A stretch of DNA of 64,000 bases, from assembly GCF_025153525.1 (NCBI RefSeq), contig NZ_JANZNR010000003.1, forward strand, positions 248,001 to 312,000, read 5' to 3'. Origin of the DNA: Psychroserpens sp. SPM9. Its GTDB lineage: Bacteria; Bacteroidota; Bacteroidia; Flavobacteriales; Flavobacteriaceae. Shown piece after piece: positions 35,826-45,137 of the stretch. Both the position numbers and the translations under genes were made by a program. The notes beneath the pieces were generated by a model that was not told the DNA's origin, searched no databases, and worked only from the letters and a program-made list of their open reading frames with translations. Positions within the stretch are counted from its first letter, which is position 1; each line of letters begins with the position of its first letter.

Positions 35826-38303
35826 TTAGAATCGTGTTGATAGTCTCACATTAAAAACGCGAGGTGTTAAAAAGTTTGGAATTGCAAATTGACGTTTGCT
35901 ATATACATCACGCACCCAAGTGTTTGTGATAGTATTTTGAGCATTAAACATATTAAAAATTTCAATACCTATCGATAGCTCTTTAAATTTTTGCTTCCAT
36001 TTGGATGTATAGGTTTTGTTGGCATCTACAAGTACATAAGAGATCCCTAAATCTGCACGTCGGTAATCACGTAATCTGGTTTGAAAATCGTAAGGATCGG
36101 CATAACTTGGCGAACCTCCTGGAACTCCTGTATTGTAGACTAAATTTAAATACATTTTTAAATCAGGAATATTTGGTACATAATCCTGGAATAGAATTCC
36201 AAACTTTAAGCGTTGATCGGTAGGCCTTGCTATAAATCCGCGATCATCAATATTCTCTTCAGTTTTTAAATATCCAAAGCTAAACCAACTTTCGGTTCCG
36301 GGAACAAACTCTCCGTTGAGTCGTAAATCGAGTCCGTAGGCATAAGCTTTAGCATTGTTTTTAGCTCTGTAACGTATTCTGACGTTTTCTAAGGTATACG
36401 GATTAACATCACTGAGATTCTTATAGTATGCTTCGGAAACAAGCTTAAAAGGGCGATTCCACATTTCGAAACTGTATTCATTTCCTAAGACAATATGAAA
36501 CGATTTTTGAGCTTTAACATCAGGTTGAACAACCCCTGAAGAATCGCGTAATTCACGATAAAAAGGCGGCTGGTAATAGACGCCTCCGGCAATACGGAAT
36601 AACATATCTTTTTCCCAATTTGGTTTTATAGCGAATTGAGCTCTGGGGCTAAACACTACCTGGCTGGAGTTTGAAACACCATTCTGATTGGGAACCTCGC
36701 TATTAACAGTCCAGCTATGCGCTCTAACACCTGCATTATAAAACACTTCGTGTTCACCTAACATGCTGCGTTTGCTCCATTGTACATAGGCTTGAAGTCT
36801 GTCAATGGTAACTGCGTTTGTCGCTCTCACATTTTGAAATGCTACTAAAGGACCTTCAAAGGGTTCATAAGGTTGATTATTTGGAATATCAAAAATAGGA
36901 GGTCTTACCGAAAAACCTGCGCTATCAATAACTTCCCATTCTACTAACCGGTCTCTTATATCTTCATGAGTGTATTTTAGCGACCATTCTAAAGTGCTTT
37001 CTTCATCGATTTTATAATCTCCTTTATGCTCAACGTTAACAATTACGGCATCTAAGTCATTTCTCGCATGTGTTAGCTGTGAACCAATACCTTCAGAAAA
37101 TTCAACTTCTCCCAGATTTTCATCGCCTATATTACTGTTCACTTCTCCTAGTCTGTACTGTGCTAAAATGTCAAAATATTCTTCTTCAGTAGTATGGTAA
37201 GCCGAAGCAATCAACTTTAAGGTTAAATCGTCAGAAGCAAAATAATTGGCTTTAAAAGCGCCAAGAGTTGTTAGGTACTCATCTTTTTCTTGTCCGTCAT
37301 AAAACACCAAAAGCGCCACAGGTTCGTCAATGGTTCCAAAATTGGTTTGTCTATTTTTCGGTCTGAACGTGTATTTATTAAGCGAGACATTTCCGAGGAA
37401 ATTTAAATGAAATTTATCCGAAAACTTATACGTTAAATAGGTTTGAGCATCAGCAAAAACAGGTCTTACATTGGTTTCGGTTTCTAAAGAATTAATAAGC
37501 AGGCTATTATCTCTGTAGCGCAGGCCAACGATTCCTGAAAACTTAGAATCTTTACTAGCCGTTTCTACAGCAACGCTTCCACCAAGTAAACTAGCATCAG
37601 CTCTCACGCCAAAACGTGTTGGATTACGATAGGTGATGTCTAAAACAGAAGACAGTTTATCACCATATTTAGCTTGAAATCCGCCCGCAGAAAAATCGAC
37701 ATTTTGAACCAAATCGGTATTGACAAAGCTAAGCCCTTCTTGTTGCCCTGAACGAATTAAAAAGGGACGATAGACTTCAATTTCGTTGACATACACTAAG
37801 TTTTCATCAAAATTACCACCACGAACTGAATATTGCGTGCTTAATTCGTTGGATACGTTGACGCCTGGTAATGTTTTTAAAATATTTTCAACACCAGGTT
37901 GTGCTCCTTTAATAGTTCTTAAAACTTCGGGAGTAATTGTTGTTACACCATCAACTGATTGTCTTGTATTGGTATTGATGACCACCACACCAATTTGTTC
38001 GACATCAACTTTCATTACAGGGTTGAACTCTATTGTTTGACCGCTTTTTAAATTAAATGTTTGCGTTACCGATTGATGAGATAGGTGCGTAAATATCACA
38101 GTAACATTAGTGTTTGCAGGGATTTTTAATTCATAAAATCCGTTTTCATTAGTGCTTGTTCCGTTATCGCCAGCCTTAATGTTAACACCTGAGATGGGTT
38201 GTTTTGCATCATCTAGTATAACACCTTTAATGGTTCCTGTTTGTGAGATTCCGAAGAAAGAAAAGCCGATTAAGGCAATGAGTAGTGTGATGTTTAGCTT
38301 CAA
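35826..38303 (-). CDS. TonB-dependent outer-membrane receptor
   Basis: 825 residues. Signal peptide, then a carboxypeptidase-like regulatory domain (residues 22-100: GTIKGVILDDAKQPISGVNI, GTSTNENGFYELKIPA), then the plug (EVLRTIKGAQPGVENILKTLPGVNVSNELSTQYSVRGG; the ENxTLPGV and RGG blocks are typical), then a 22-strand barrel ending in FNVRLSTRF, an aromatic terminal residue used for insertion. It binds and imports a substrate using TonB energy. No SusD-like partner is near, so it is not a standard glycan-uptake pair; the substrate is unknown. The M23 gene is 11 bp upstream. Confidence 0.9.
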   Translation of the reverse strand: MKLNITLLIALIGFSFFGISQTGTIKGVILDDAKQPISGVNIKAGDNGTSTNENGFYELKIPANTNVTVIFTHLSHQSVTQTFNLKSGQTIEFNPVMKVDVEQIGVVVINTNTRQSVDGVTTITPEVLRTIKGAQPGVENILKTLPGVNVSNELSTQYSVRGGNFDENLVYVNEIEVYRPFLIRSGQQEGLSFVNTDLVQNVDFSAGGFQAKYGDKLSSVLDITYRNPTRFGVRADASLLGGSVAVETASKDSKFSGIVGLRYRDNSLLINSLETETNVRPVFADAQTYLTYKFSDKFHLNFLGNVSLNKYTFRPKNRQTNFGTIDEPVALLVFYDGQEKDEYLTTLGAFKANYFASDDLTLKLIASAYHTTEEEYFDILAQYRLGEVNSNIGDENLGEVEFSEGIGSQLTHARNDLDAVIVNVEHKGDYKIDEESTLEWSLKYTHEDIRDRLVEWEVIDSAGFSVRPPIFDIPNNQPYEPFEGPLVAFQNVRATNAVTIDRLQAYVQWSKRSMLGEHEVFYNAGVRAHSWTVNSEVPNQNGVSNSSQVVFSPRAQFAIKPNWEKDMLFRIAGGVYYQPPFYRELRDSSGVVQPDVKAQKSFHIVLGNEYSFEMWNRPFKLVSEAYYKNLSDVNPYTLENVRIRYRAKNNAKAYAYGLDLRLNGEFVPGTESWFSFGYLKTEENIDDRGFIARPTDQRLKFGILFQDYVPNIPDLKMYLNLVYNTGVPGGSPSYADPYDFQTRLRDYRRADLGISYVLVDANKTYTSKWKQKFKELSIGIEIFNMFNAQNTITNTWVRDVYSKRQFAIPNFLTPRVFNVRLSTRF

Positions 38304-38314
38304 AAGGTCAATTT

Positions 38315-40000
38315 TTATTTTCTAAAAAAGGTTGCTTCAAATGTAGTACTATTTCCAACATTATCAGTAACAATTATTTTAAGATTGTTTTCAGTATCAG
38401 AAATAACAGCATCATCAAAATCATAGGTCAAGGTGTCTTTTTTGTAATCATACTCCATTAAAATCCATTGTCCGTTGATGGTTGCCCTATAATTGCTAAT
38501 CCCAGAAAGATCGTCATCAATTTTCACTTTGAGGTGGTTTAATTTGCTCAGCCATTTTCCATCTTGAAAATTCACAGGTGTGATGGTCGGGCTCACAGTA
38601 TCACTTGTTAAAGCAAAGGTTCCCAGCGATTTTGTTCTTGCCGATAGCTTGTTACCAATCCGTTTGGTGCTTATATAACTCGGTTTTTGGTAATAACCGT
38701 ATAGCGAAGCGATAAATAATTTACTTTTATCATCATCACTATAGTTGGTGATATCGTAATTAATAGTATAATATTTTTGTAGCGGAATAATATCTTTATG
38801 AAGTTTTAAGGTGTCGTTTCTAACGTTGAAATCGATATAGAAGTCTTCATAAAAGGTGTTTTTTGGAAAGTTGACCGTCACGTTTTCCTTTTCCAGTTCG
38901 GTGACCTGGTCGGCATAAATATAATCGATAGGCTTAAGTTCGGGAGCTTCTAAAATTTCTTTAGCAGGTTTTCCTTTTATCGGGATAGAAAGCCAAGATT
39001 CATTTCCCGAAAAATCTCTTAATCTCACTTTGTAAACAGTGCTTGTGCTGTCTTCAACTTTGATATAACCGTTAGCATCAACATCTTTTAACATGCTTAA
39101 GGTGTTTCCAGGCTGCACAAACAATTTCTGAACTCTTGACTTTTTTTCTTTAAATATTTCAAAATCGATATAGCGATTGATGTGTTTAGATTCGTCAAAG
39201 CTGAAACGTTTAAAATCCATTTCAAAACTTTTATTACCATTATAAAAGGCTTGAATATTACTCAATCCGTTTTTGTTATTCGCTAAATCCTGCTGATCGT
39301 AGCTAACAATTCCAAAGCCAATAGCGCCTAAAGCCTCAACAGGTTCGGTGCTGTAATCACCATTTTTATGCGGAATTAGACGTAATTCTGTTCTGGTTTT
39401 TATATCATTAATATGGGAGTTCCTGTCTTTAGGATAAGCGTAAACACCTAAGAGAAAAGGGCGTTTGGTGTCTTTAATATCGATACCAAAGAGCATCGGA
39501 TTTATAGGGCGTTCTTCGTTATCGCGAATTTCAAAATGCAAATGTGGACCACCTGAACTTCCAGAGTTTCCTGAAAAAGCCACAATTTCATCAGCAGTTA
39601 CAGGAAGTTCATCGGGTGTTGGAAAGACCTCTACTTCGTAACTTTCCTTATCGTACTGACAATTTTTAATATAAGCCTCAATTTTTGGTGAATATTTACT
39701 CAAATGTGCATAGACGCTTACATAGCCGTTTGGGTGTGTAATATATAATGCTTTTCCGTAGCCATAATGAGAGACTTTAATACGACTCACATAGCCTTCG
39801 GCAACGGTATAAACATTTAAACCTGTTCGTTGTTGCGTTTTAATGTCTAATCCAGAATGAAAATGATTGGAGCGGAGTTCGGCAAATGAACCCGAAAGAA
39901 TAAGTGTGATATCAAGAGGATTTCTAAAATAATCTTGCGGATAAGGAGATTGGCTAAAACCAAATTGAAAGCTAAAAATAAATACGATAAGATATTTCAT
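38315..40000 (-). CDS. M23 family metallopeptidase with C-terminal extension
   Basis: 561 residues from the ATG at 40000, chosen because MKYLIVFIFSFQFGFSQ is a proper signal peptide; a start ten codons upstream is possible. The peptidase domain (about 30-170) has the LytM ligands: HFHSGLDIKT (H-x3-D), VSVYAHL and GGPHLHFEIRD (HxH). It is therefore likely an active peptidoglycan endopeptidase. The remaining 380 residues form beta-rich domains ending in a Big/Ig-like fold (SPTITPVNFQDG, NLKIIVTDNVGNSTTFEATFF). It heads an operon with the TonB receptor. Confidence 0.88.
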   Translation of the reverse strand: MKYLIVFIFSFQFGFSQSPYPQDYFRNPLDITLILSGSFAELRSNHFHSGLDIKTQQRTGLNVYTVAEGYVSRIKVSHYGYGKALYITHPNGYVSVYAHLSKYSPKIEAYIKNCQYDKESYEVEVFPTPDELPVTADEIVAFSGNSGSSGGPHLHFEIRDNEERPINPMLFGIDIKDTKRPFLLGVYAYPKDRNSHINDIKTRTELRLIPHKNGDYSTEPVEALGAIGFGIVSYDQQDLANNKNGLSNIQAFYNGNKSFEMDFKRFSFDESKHINRYIDFEIFKEKKSRVQKLFVQPGNTLSMLKDVDANGYIKVEDSTSTVYKVRLRDFSGNESWLSIPIKGKPAKEILEAPELKPIDYIYADQVTELEKENVTVNFPKNTFYEDFYIDFNVRNDTLKLHKDIIPLQKYYTINYDITNYSDDDKSKLFIASLYGYYQKPSYISTKRIGNKLSARTKSLGTFALTSDTVSPTITPVNFQDGKWLSKLNHLKVKIDDDLSGISNYRATINGQWILMEYDYKKDTLTYDFDDAVISDTENNLKIIVTDNVGNSTTFEATFFRK

Positions 40001-40227
40001 AAGAGGGTATATTACGTTAAACTTCTTCAACGTAAAAATATTGTTTTTAATTTAATATAGAAAATAGTCTATATGTAATTTTGCTATTTAAAGAGTCAAT
40101 ATCCTTAAAAAAGTAAAAATAACAAACAAAAATTTAGAAAAAGACTAAGATTTTATTTTATAAATAGTTTAGTAAGAGTGATTATGCTTAGAGAACTGTT
40201 CTTATTTTAAAAATAATAGCAAAACTA

Positions 40228-40258
40228 TTGTTATTTTTCGGTGAGTATGTTAACTTTG
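40228..40258 (+). promoter_or_regulatory. Flavobacterial promoter of the zapA operon
   Basis: TTG (40228-40230), 20-base spacer, then TAACTTTG (40251-40258). This is a perfect match to the Bacteroidetes TTG-N17-23-TAnnTTTG pattern recognised by the primary sigma factor. The predicted start lies about 19 bases before the ATG at 40283. Confidence 0.75.
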
Positions 40259-40282
40259 TTACATCAGTATTGAATTTTGTAA

Positions 40283-40573
40283 ATGAGTAAAATTGAAGAT
40301 GTTGTAGATTCTTTAGAGAATAAAATCAGTAAAGTTTTGCATAGACTTGAAGTTTTAAAGCAAACGAATGCTAAGATTTCTCAAGAATTAGCAATACAAC
40401 AGCAGAAAAACATTCAGCAGCAAGAAGAGATAAGTTCTTGGGTTGAAAAATATGAATCGCTCAAAGTTGCAAATTCACTACTGGGCAGTGACGAGAATAA
40501 CAGAGAAACTAAGCTCAAAATAAATACATTAATTAGAGACATTGATCATTGTATTGCGCAATTATCTGAATAA
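40283..40573 (+). CDS. Small coiled-coil protein upstream of zapA (ZapB-like)
   Basis: 96 residues, nearly all helix with heptads and many Gln and Lys (VVDSLENKISKVLHRLEVL, NAKISQELAIQQQKNIQQQEEI). No signal peptide. The length, coiled-coil nature and position immediately before zapA (15 bp) suggest a division-associated partner in the manner of ZapB, although ZapB of gammaproteobacteria is not recognisably homologous. It is served by the promoter just upstream. Confidence 0.6.
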   Translation: MSKIEDVVDSLENKISKVLHRLEVLKQTNAKISQELAIQQQKNIQQQEEISSWVEKYESLKVANSLLGSDENNRETKLKINTLIRDIDHCIAQLSE

Positions 40574-40588
40574 TGTAAATTAGATGAT

Positions 40589-40882
40589 ATGGCCGAACAG
40601 CTTAAAATAAAGCTATCTATAGCTAACAGAGTATATCCTTTAACGATTGCACCAAGTCAGGAAGAAGGATTACGTAAAGCAGCTAAGAAAATAGAAGCCA
40701 TGATTAGTCAGTTTGAGCAAAACTATTCTGTGAGAGATAAGCAAGATGTATTAGCCATGTGTGCGTTACAATTTGCATCTCAAGTAGAACAGAAAACAAT
40801 AGATAAAGCCAGTGTTAGCAAAGAAGTAGAGGAGAAGCTCAATGCTTTAGATCAATTGCTTCAAGAGCACATAAGCGCATAA
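40589..40882 (+). CDS. zapA: Cell division protein ZapA
   Basis: 97 residues with the ZapA layout: a short N-terminal beta domain (LKIKLSIANRVYPLTIAPSQEEGLRKAAKKIEA) and a long C-terminal coiled coil (VEEKLNALDQLLQE). ZapA binds FtsZ and bundles protofilaments at the division ring. It is followed by the 6S RNA gene, an arrangement also seen in gammaproteobacteria where ssrS follows zapA. Confidence 0.9.
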   Translation: MAEQLKIKLSIANRVYPLTIAPSQEEGLRKAAKKIEAMISQFEQNYSVRDKQDVLAMCALQFASQVEQKTIDKASVSKEVEEKLNALDQLLQEHISA

Positions 40883-40908
40883 CGTTCTTTTAAATAAACA
40901 ATAGGTTA

Positions 40909-41099
40909 CTGCCTACATTAGTTATTATTTTTTGATAAACTCAACGTTAATTCTTTAAAAAGGGTGAGTTTAAGTTGTAAAACCGTGCTACTAGTACAGA
41001 TGTATTTCTGTATTCAGGTAGATTTTTGATCAGCTTGTTAGCCCTAAACTTGTATTTAAGGAGTTTATACAGAATCCAAAACTGATGTAGGCTTTTTTT
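40909..41099 (+). ncRNA. ssrS: 6S RNA (6S-Flavo type)
   Basis: A 185-base rod-like RNA with a 13-bp closing stem: GCCTACATTAGTT (40911-40923) pairs with AACTGATGTAGGC (41080-41092), one GU pair, followed by a T-run as terminator. Internally TAAACTC (40936-40942) can pair with GAGTTTA (41061-41067), and TACAGA-TGTATT-TCTGTA (40995-41012) is the apical hairpin with CTAC/GTAG around it. The open middle is the expected polymerase-binding bubble. Position after zapA and length of about 180 bases support 6S RNA, which sequesters RNA polymerase holoenzyme. Final confirmation needs a covariance model. Confidence 0.85.
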
Positions 41100-41120
41100 A
41101 TACAATAAAACTAACTAAAC

Positions 41121-42698
41121 ATGGACACGAACACAATTTTAATGATTGTTGGAGGCCTCGTACTGGGAATAGTACTTGGATATATTATAGCAAAAGCATT
41201 AGAGAAAAACAATGCATCAAAGCTTATTAAAGAAGCAAAAAATGAATCAGATTCAATTATAAAGCAGGCGAAAAGCGAAGGCGAATCTATTAAAAAAGAT
41301 AAGATCCTTCAAGCTAAAGAAAAATTTATAGAACTCAAGGCTGAACACGAAAAAGTCATTTTGTCTCGAGACAAAAAAATGGCGGAAGCCGAAAAGCGTA
41401 CACGTGATAAAGAATCACAAATCTCTAGCGAATTAGCTAAAACTAAAAAGGCAAATCAATCCTTAGAAGACAAAATAAAGGATTATGATTTCCGATTAGA
41501 ATTTTTAGAAAAGAAAAAAGACGAAGTCGAAAAAGCGCATAAAAGTCAAATCAAACAACTGGAGGTAATCTCAGGATTATCTGCTGAAGACGCCAAATCG
41601 CAATTGGTTGAATCTCTAAAAGGTGAGGCAAAAACCGATGCAATGAGCTATATTCAAGATACCTTAGAAGAAGCGAAATTAACAGCGCAGCAAGAGGCGA
41701 AAAAAGTGATTATTAATACCATTCAGCGTATTGGTACCGAAGAAGCTATCGATAATTGTGTGTCTGTTTTTAATATCGAATCTGATGATGTTAAAGGGCG
41801 AATTATTGGTCGTGAAGGACGTAATATTCGTGCCATTGAAGCAGCAACAGGTGTTGAGATTATTGTTGATGATACACCCGAAGCGATTATTTTATCCTGC
41901 TTTGATTCGGTAAGACGTGAAATTGCACGTTTATCACTTCACAAATTAGTAACCGATGGAAGAATCCATCCAGCACGTATTGAAGAAATCGTTAAAAAGA
42001 CACAAAAGCAAATCGAACAGGAAATCGTCGAAGTTGGTAAACGAACAGTCATCGATTTAGGAATCCACGGATTGCATCCCGAGTTGATCAAATTAGTAGG
42101 ACGTATGAAATACCGTTCGTCTTACGGACAAAATTTACTGCAACACTCCCGTGAAGTGGCAAAACTTTGTGGTGTGATGGCAGCCGAGTTAGGTTTAAAT
42201 CCGAAACTAGCTAAACGAGCTGGTTTGTTACATGATATTGGAAAAGTACCATCATCTGAAGCGGATATGGAAACGCCACACGCGATCTTAGGAATGCAAT
42301 GGGCAGAAAAACACGGTGAAAAACCTGAGGTTTGTAATGCTATTGGTGCCCACCACGATGAAATAGAAATGACCACTTTACTCTCGCCAATTATTCAGGT
42401 GTGTGATGCTATTTCTGGTGCAAGACCAGGCGCAAGACGTCAAGTTTTAGATTCATATATCCAACGTCTTAAAGATTTAGAAGAAGTTGCCTTTGGGTTT
42501 AATGGTGTCAATAAAGCTTATGCGATTCAAGCCGGACGAGAATTACGTGTGATGGTCGAAAGTGAAAAAGTTTCCGATGAACAAGCTGCCAACTTATCGT
42601 TTGAAATTTCTCAAAAAATCCAAACCGATATGACTTATCCTGGTCAGGTTAAAGTGACTGTGATTAGAGAAACCCGAGCGGTGAATATTGCGAAATAA
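41121..42698 (+). CDS. rny: Ribonuclease Y
   Basis: 525 residues with the full RNase Y order: an N-terminal membrane helix ([20 protein letters not shown]), a long coiled coil (35-180), a KH domain with [24 protein letters not shown] (about 228-255), and an HD domain with H342 in LLQHSREV and the pair H371-D372 in LHDIGKVP. It begins bulk mRNA decay by endonucleolytic cleavage at the membrane. It lies downstream of the 6S RNA and ends in a strong terminator. Confidence 0.95.
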   Translation: MDTNTILMIVGGLVLGIVLGYIIAKALEKNNASKLIKEAKNESDSIIKQAKSEGESIKKDKILQAKEKFIELKAEHEKVILSRDKKMAEAEKRTRDKESQISSELAKTKKANQSLEDKIKDYDFRLEFLEKKKDEVEKAHKSQIKQLEVISGLSAEDAKSQLVESLKGEAKTDAMSYIQDTLEEAKLTAQQEAKKVIINTIQRIGTEEAIDNCVSVFNIESDDVKGRIIGREGRNIRAIEAATGVEIIVDDTPEAIILSCFDSVRREIARLSLHKLVTDGRIHPARIEEIVKKTQKQIEQEIVEVGKRTVIDLGIHGLHPELIKLVGRMKYRSSYGQNLLQHSREVAKLCGVMAAELGLNPKLAKRAGLLHDIGKVPSSEADMETPHAILGMQWAEKHGEKPEVCNAIGAHHDEIEMTTLLSPIIQVCDAISGARPGARRQVLDSYIQRLKDLEEVAFGFNGVNKAYAIQAGRELRVMVESEKVSDEQAANLSFEISQKIQTDMTYPGQVKVTVIRETRAVNIAK

Positions 42699-42718
42699 AT
42701 GAAGTAAACATTAAAATT

Positions 42719-42748
42719 TAAAGCACTCTATTTAGAGTGCTTTTTGTT
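42719..42748. terminator. Bidirectional terminator between rny and the histidine kinase
   Basis: AAGCACTCTA-TT-TAGAGTGCTT is a 10-bp stem with T-runs, and the left-pointing kinase gene ends inside it (stop at 42732). It can end rny transcription rightward and the kinase leftward. Confidence 0.8.
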
Positions 42749-43910
42749 TTTTAAAACTAAGTATAAATGTTGTGCCTTCATTAAGTTTGCTTTCAACATT
42801 GATACTACCGCCAATAGCTTCAATTTGCGTTTTGGTGATGTATAGGCCTATACCTCTGGAATCTTTTCGGTCTGTGCCATGAAAGGTTTGATACATCTCA
42901 AATAACTGATTTTTGAATTTTTGAGTATCGATTCCAATTCCGTTATCAGATACTAAAATTTTAAGTTCATTTTTAGTATGTATAGATTGTAAAATGACCT
43001 TAGAATGTCGTTCTTCAGATTTGTATTTAATACCATTTGAAATTAAATTATGAAGTATGCTCTCTAAATAAGATCTATTGGCTACCAGAAAATCATCTTG
43101 ACGAATCGAATTATAGATAGCAACTTCATTGTTTGCAATTTCAATTTCAAGACTATTGATTACTTTTTCTGCACAATTAAAAAGATGAACTCTTTCGTTT
43201 AACTCGTTGGTTTCAGACTTTGATTTGATGTTGATAATGTCGTCTAAATCGATTATGGTAGATGTTAAGGTTTCAGAAATGGTGTTAAGGTGCTCTATAA
43301 GCTCTGCTTTTTCACTTTCAGAATCAGCCTCCTCATAAAACTCGAGTATGTTTTTGAAATTACCAATATGAGTTTTTAAATTATGAGACACAATATGTGT
43401 GAAATTATGAAGTCTTTTATTCTGACTGGTAATGAGCTGAAGGTGTTTTTCAGATTGCTCATCTTGTTTTTTTCTGTAGGTAATATCGGTATGAGTACCA
43501 ATGATGCGCTTAGGCTTTCCTTTGGCATCTCGTTCCACAATTTTTCCTTTGTCTAGAATCCATTTATAGGTTCCATCATTACATAAAACGCGGTGTTCGT
43601 TTCTGTAAACTTCGAGCAGACCATTGATATGGGCATTGAAATCTTTAAAATAACGTTCCAAATCTTCCGGATGCACTCTTTTATTCCATTCTATTGGCGA
43701 GTTGGAAAGCTCATGATCGTTGTAACCAAGTATGTGTTTGGATTCTTTGGAATAAAATACCACATCTTTTTCGACATTATAATCCCATTGACCAACTTCT
43801 GAATTCTCTAAAGCAATTTTCCATTTAAGCTGATCCAGCTGATTTTCATTTTCTTGATTGTTGGATGTGCCTGACTTTAAGCTTTTAATTTTTTTCCACA
43901 GCATATTCAT
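42732..43910 (-). CDS. PAS-domain sensor histidine kinase
   Basis: 392 residues with no membrane helix, so soluble. A PAS_3 domain covers about 33-145 (LENSEVGQWDYNVEKDVVFYS, VHPEDLERYF, IIGTHTDITYRKKQ). The dimerisation/phosphoacceptor box has H176 in SHNLKTHIGN, unusual in being SHNLKTH instead of SHELRTP but common in Flavobacteria. HATPase_c follows: HNLISNGIKYKSEER (N box), VSDNGIGIDTQKF (G1), RGIGLYITK (G2). No response regulator is adjacent, so it is an orphan kinase. A 7-bp inverted repeat (AGTGACA at 43911, TGTCACT at 43948) abuts its start. Confidence 0.9.
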   Translation of the reverse strand: MNMLWKKIKSLKSGTSNNQENENQLDQLKWKIALENSEVGQWDYNVEKDVVFYSKESKHILGYNDHELSNSPIEWNKRVHPEDLERYFKDFNAHINGLLEVYRNEHRVLCNDGTYKWILDKGKIVERDAKGKPKRIIGTHTDITYRKKQDEQSEKHLQLITSQNKRLHNFTHIVSHNLKTHIGNFKNILEFYEEADSESEKAELIEHLNTISETLTSTIIDLDDIINIKSKSETNELNERVHLFNCAEKVINSLEIEIANNEVAIYNSIRQDDFLVANRSYLESILHNLISNGIKYKSEERHSKVILQSIHTKNELKILVSDNGIGIDTQKFKNQLFEMYQTFHGTDRKDSRGIGLYITKTQIEAIGGSINVESKLNEGTTFILSFKKQKAL

Positions 43911-43954
43911 AGTGACATTTATGAATTAGACCCTTTGTATTTGAATCTGTCACT
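43911..43954. repeat. Inverted repeat upstream of the histidine kinase
   Basis: AGTGACA (43911-43917) directly before the kinase start and TGTCACT (43948-43954) 30 bases further upstream form a perfect 7-bp inverted repeat within the gap to xerD. It may be an operator or an mRNA stem that controls translation initiation. Confidence 0.35.
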
Positions 43955-43976
43955 TAAATCTTACAAAAAAAACAGA

Positions 43977-44885
43977 TTATTTTCTGGGATGATGTTTTAA
44001 AAGGACGTCTTTAAGGTGTGAACGATCTAAATGCATGTATATTTCGGTAGTGGTTATGCTTTCATGACCTAGCATTAATTGAATCGCTCTTAAGTCGGCA
44101 CCATTTTCTAAAAGATGAGTCGCAAACGAATGTCTAAATGTATGAGGTGAAATGACTTTATTGAGGTTGATGGCTTTAGCAAGATTTTTTATAATGGTAA
44201 AAATCATAGCTCTTGTCAATTGTTTACCACGATGATTTAAAAAAAGAGTGTCTTTATATTCGGACTGAATATTGATTTTAGCACGTTCGCTCTTCCAGAT
44301 ATTTATATACTTCTGAGTGTTGGGACCAATAGGAACAAAGCGCTGCTTATCGCCTTTACCTGTGACTTTTATAAAGCCTTCATCAAAAAACAAATCAGAT
44401 AGTTTTAAGTTAATGAGTTCACTCACCCGCAATCCGCAACTATATAAGGTTTCTAAAATAGCTCGGTTGCGTTCGCCTATACATATATTATTATAGGTTT
44501 TACTTAAATCTATAGCTAAAATAAGTGTGTCGATTTCATCAATAGAAAGGGTGTCTGGAAGTTTTCGTCCAATTTTTGGAGATTCAATATGATCTAGCGG
44601 ATTGGTCGTTCGGTAATCTTCAAAAACGAGATAGGCAAAAAAACTACGCAACCCAGAGATAAGGCGCGACTGCGATCTAGCGTTTAGTTGTTTTGAAGTT
44701 GTATATATAAAAGACTGAACAGTGTCATAATCAATTTGAACTGGTGAAACGTTTATCGAATTGATTTCTAGATAATTGATTAGCTTTTCAATATCTAATT
44801 GATAGTTTATGATAGAGTTTTCTGATAAGCCTCGTTCAATTTTGAGATAATATTTATAATCGTTTAATGCATTAAGCCATTTCAT
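43977..44885 (-). CDS. xerD: Site-specific tyrosine recombinase XerD
   Basis: 302 residues, the normal XerD length. The N-terminal SAM-like core-binding domain (LNDYKYYLKIERGLSENSIINYQLDIEKL) is followed by the catalytic domain with the residues Arg in CGLRVSELINL, Lys in VTGKGDKQRFVPIG, His-x-x-Arg in SPHTFRHSFATHLLENGADLRAIQLMLGHESI (with the second His) and the nucleophilic Tyr in TTEIYMHL. It resolves chromosome dimers at dif. It is a chromosomal housekeeping gene and not evidence of a mobile element. Confidence 0.95.
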   Translation of the reverse strand: MKWLNALNDYKYYLKIERGLSENSIINYQLDIEKLINYLEINSINVSPVQIDYDTVQSFIYTTSKQLNARSQSRLISGLRSFFAYLVFEDYRTTNPLDHIESPKIGRKLPDTLSIDEIDTLILAIDLSKTYNNICIGERNRAILETLYSCGLRVSELINLKLSDLFFDEGFIKVTGKGDKQRFVPIGPNTQKYINIWKSERAKINIQSEYKDTLFLNHRGKQLTRAMIFTIIKNLAKAINLNKVISPHTFRHSFATHLLENGADLRAIQLMLGHESITTTEIYMHLDRSHLKDVLLKHHPRK

Positions 44886-44963
44886 ATGTTTAAATTATAC
44901 CCTTAATTATAGTTGAATAGGCTAAAAATACTATAAATATTTGGCTTAAAACCAAGCATTTAC

Positions 44964-44981
44964 ATACGACAAATGTCGTAT
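44964..44981. promoter_or_regulatory. Dyad upstream of xerD
   Basis: ATACGAC-AAAT-GTCGTAT is a perfect 7-bp inverted repeat in the divergent 252-bp region between xerD and the beta-barrel gene. No T-run follows, so an operator for a dimeric regulator is more likely than a terminator. A 14-base direct repeat (AAAATTGTTAATAA) at 44989-45002 and 45053-45066 lies beside it. Confidence 0.45.
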
Positions 44982-45137
44982 TTTTATAAAAATTGTTAAT
45001 AACTTTTGTTTTTAATACATTGAAAATCAATTGATTAATTTTTAATGTGTATAAAATTGTTAATAAGATGTAAAAAAATGTTCATTATCTAAAAAAAAAG
45101 TATTTAGTTTGTATCAATCAATTTTAAAACTTTTATT

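Noticed and set aside
43977-44885. Integrase of a mobile element
   Set aside because: Length, motif set and chromosomal setting match housekeeping XerD; no att-like repeats or cargo genes flank it.
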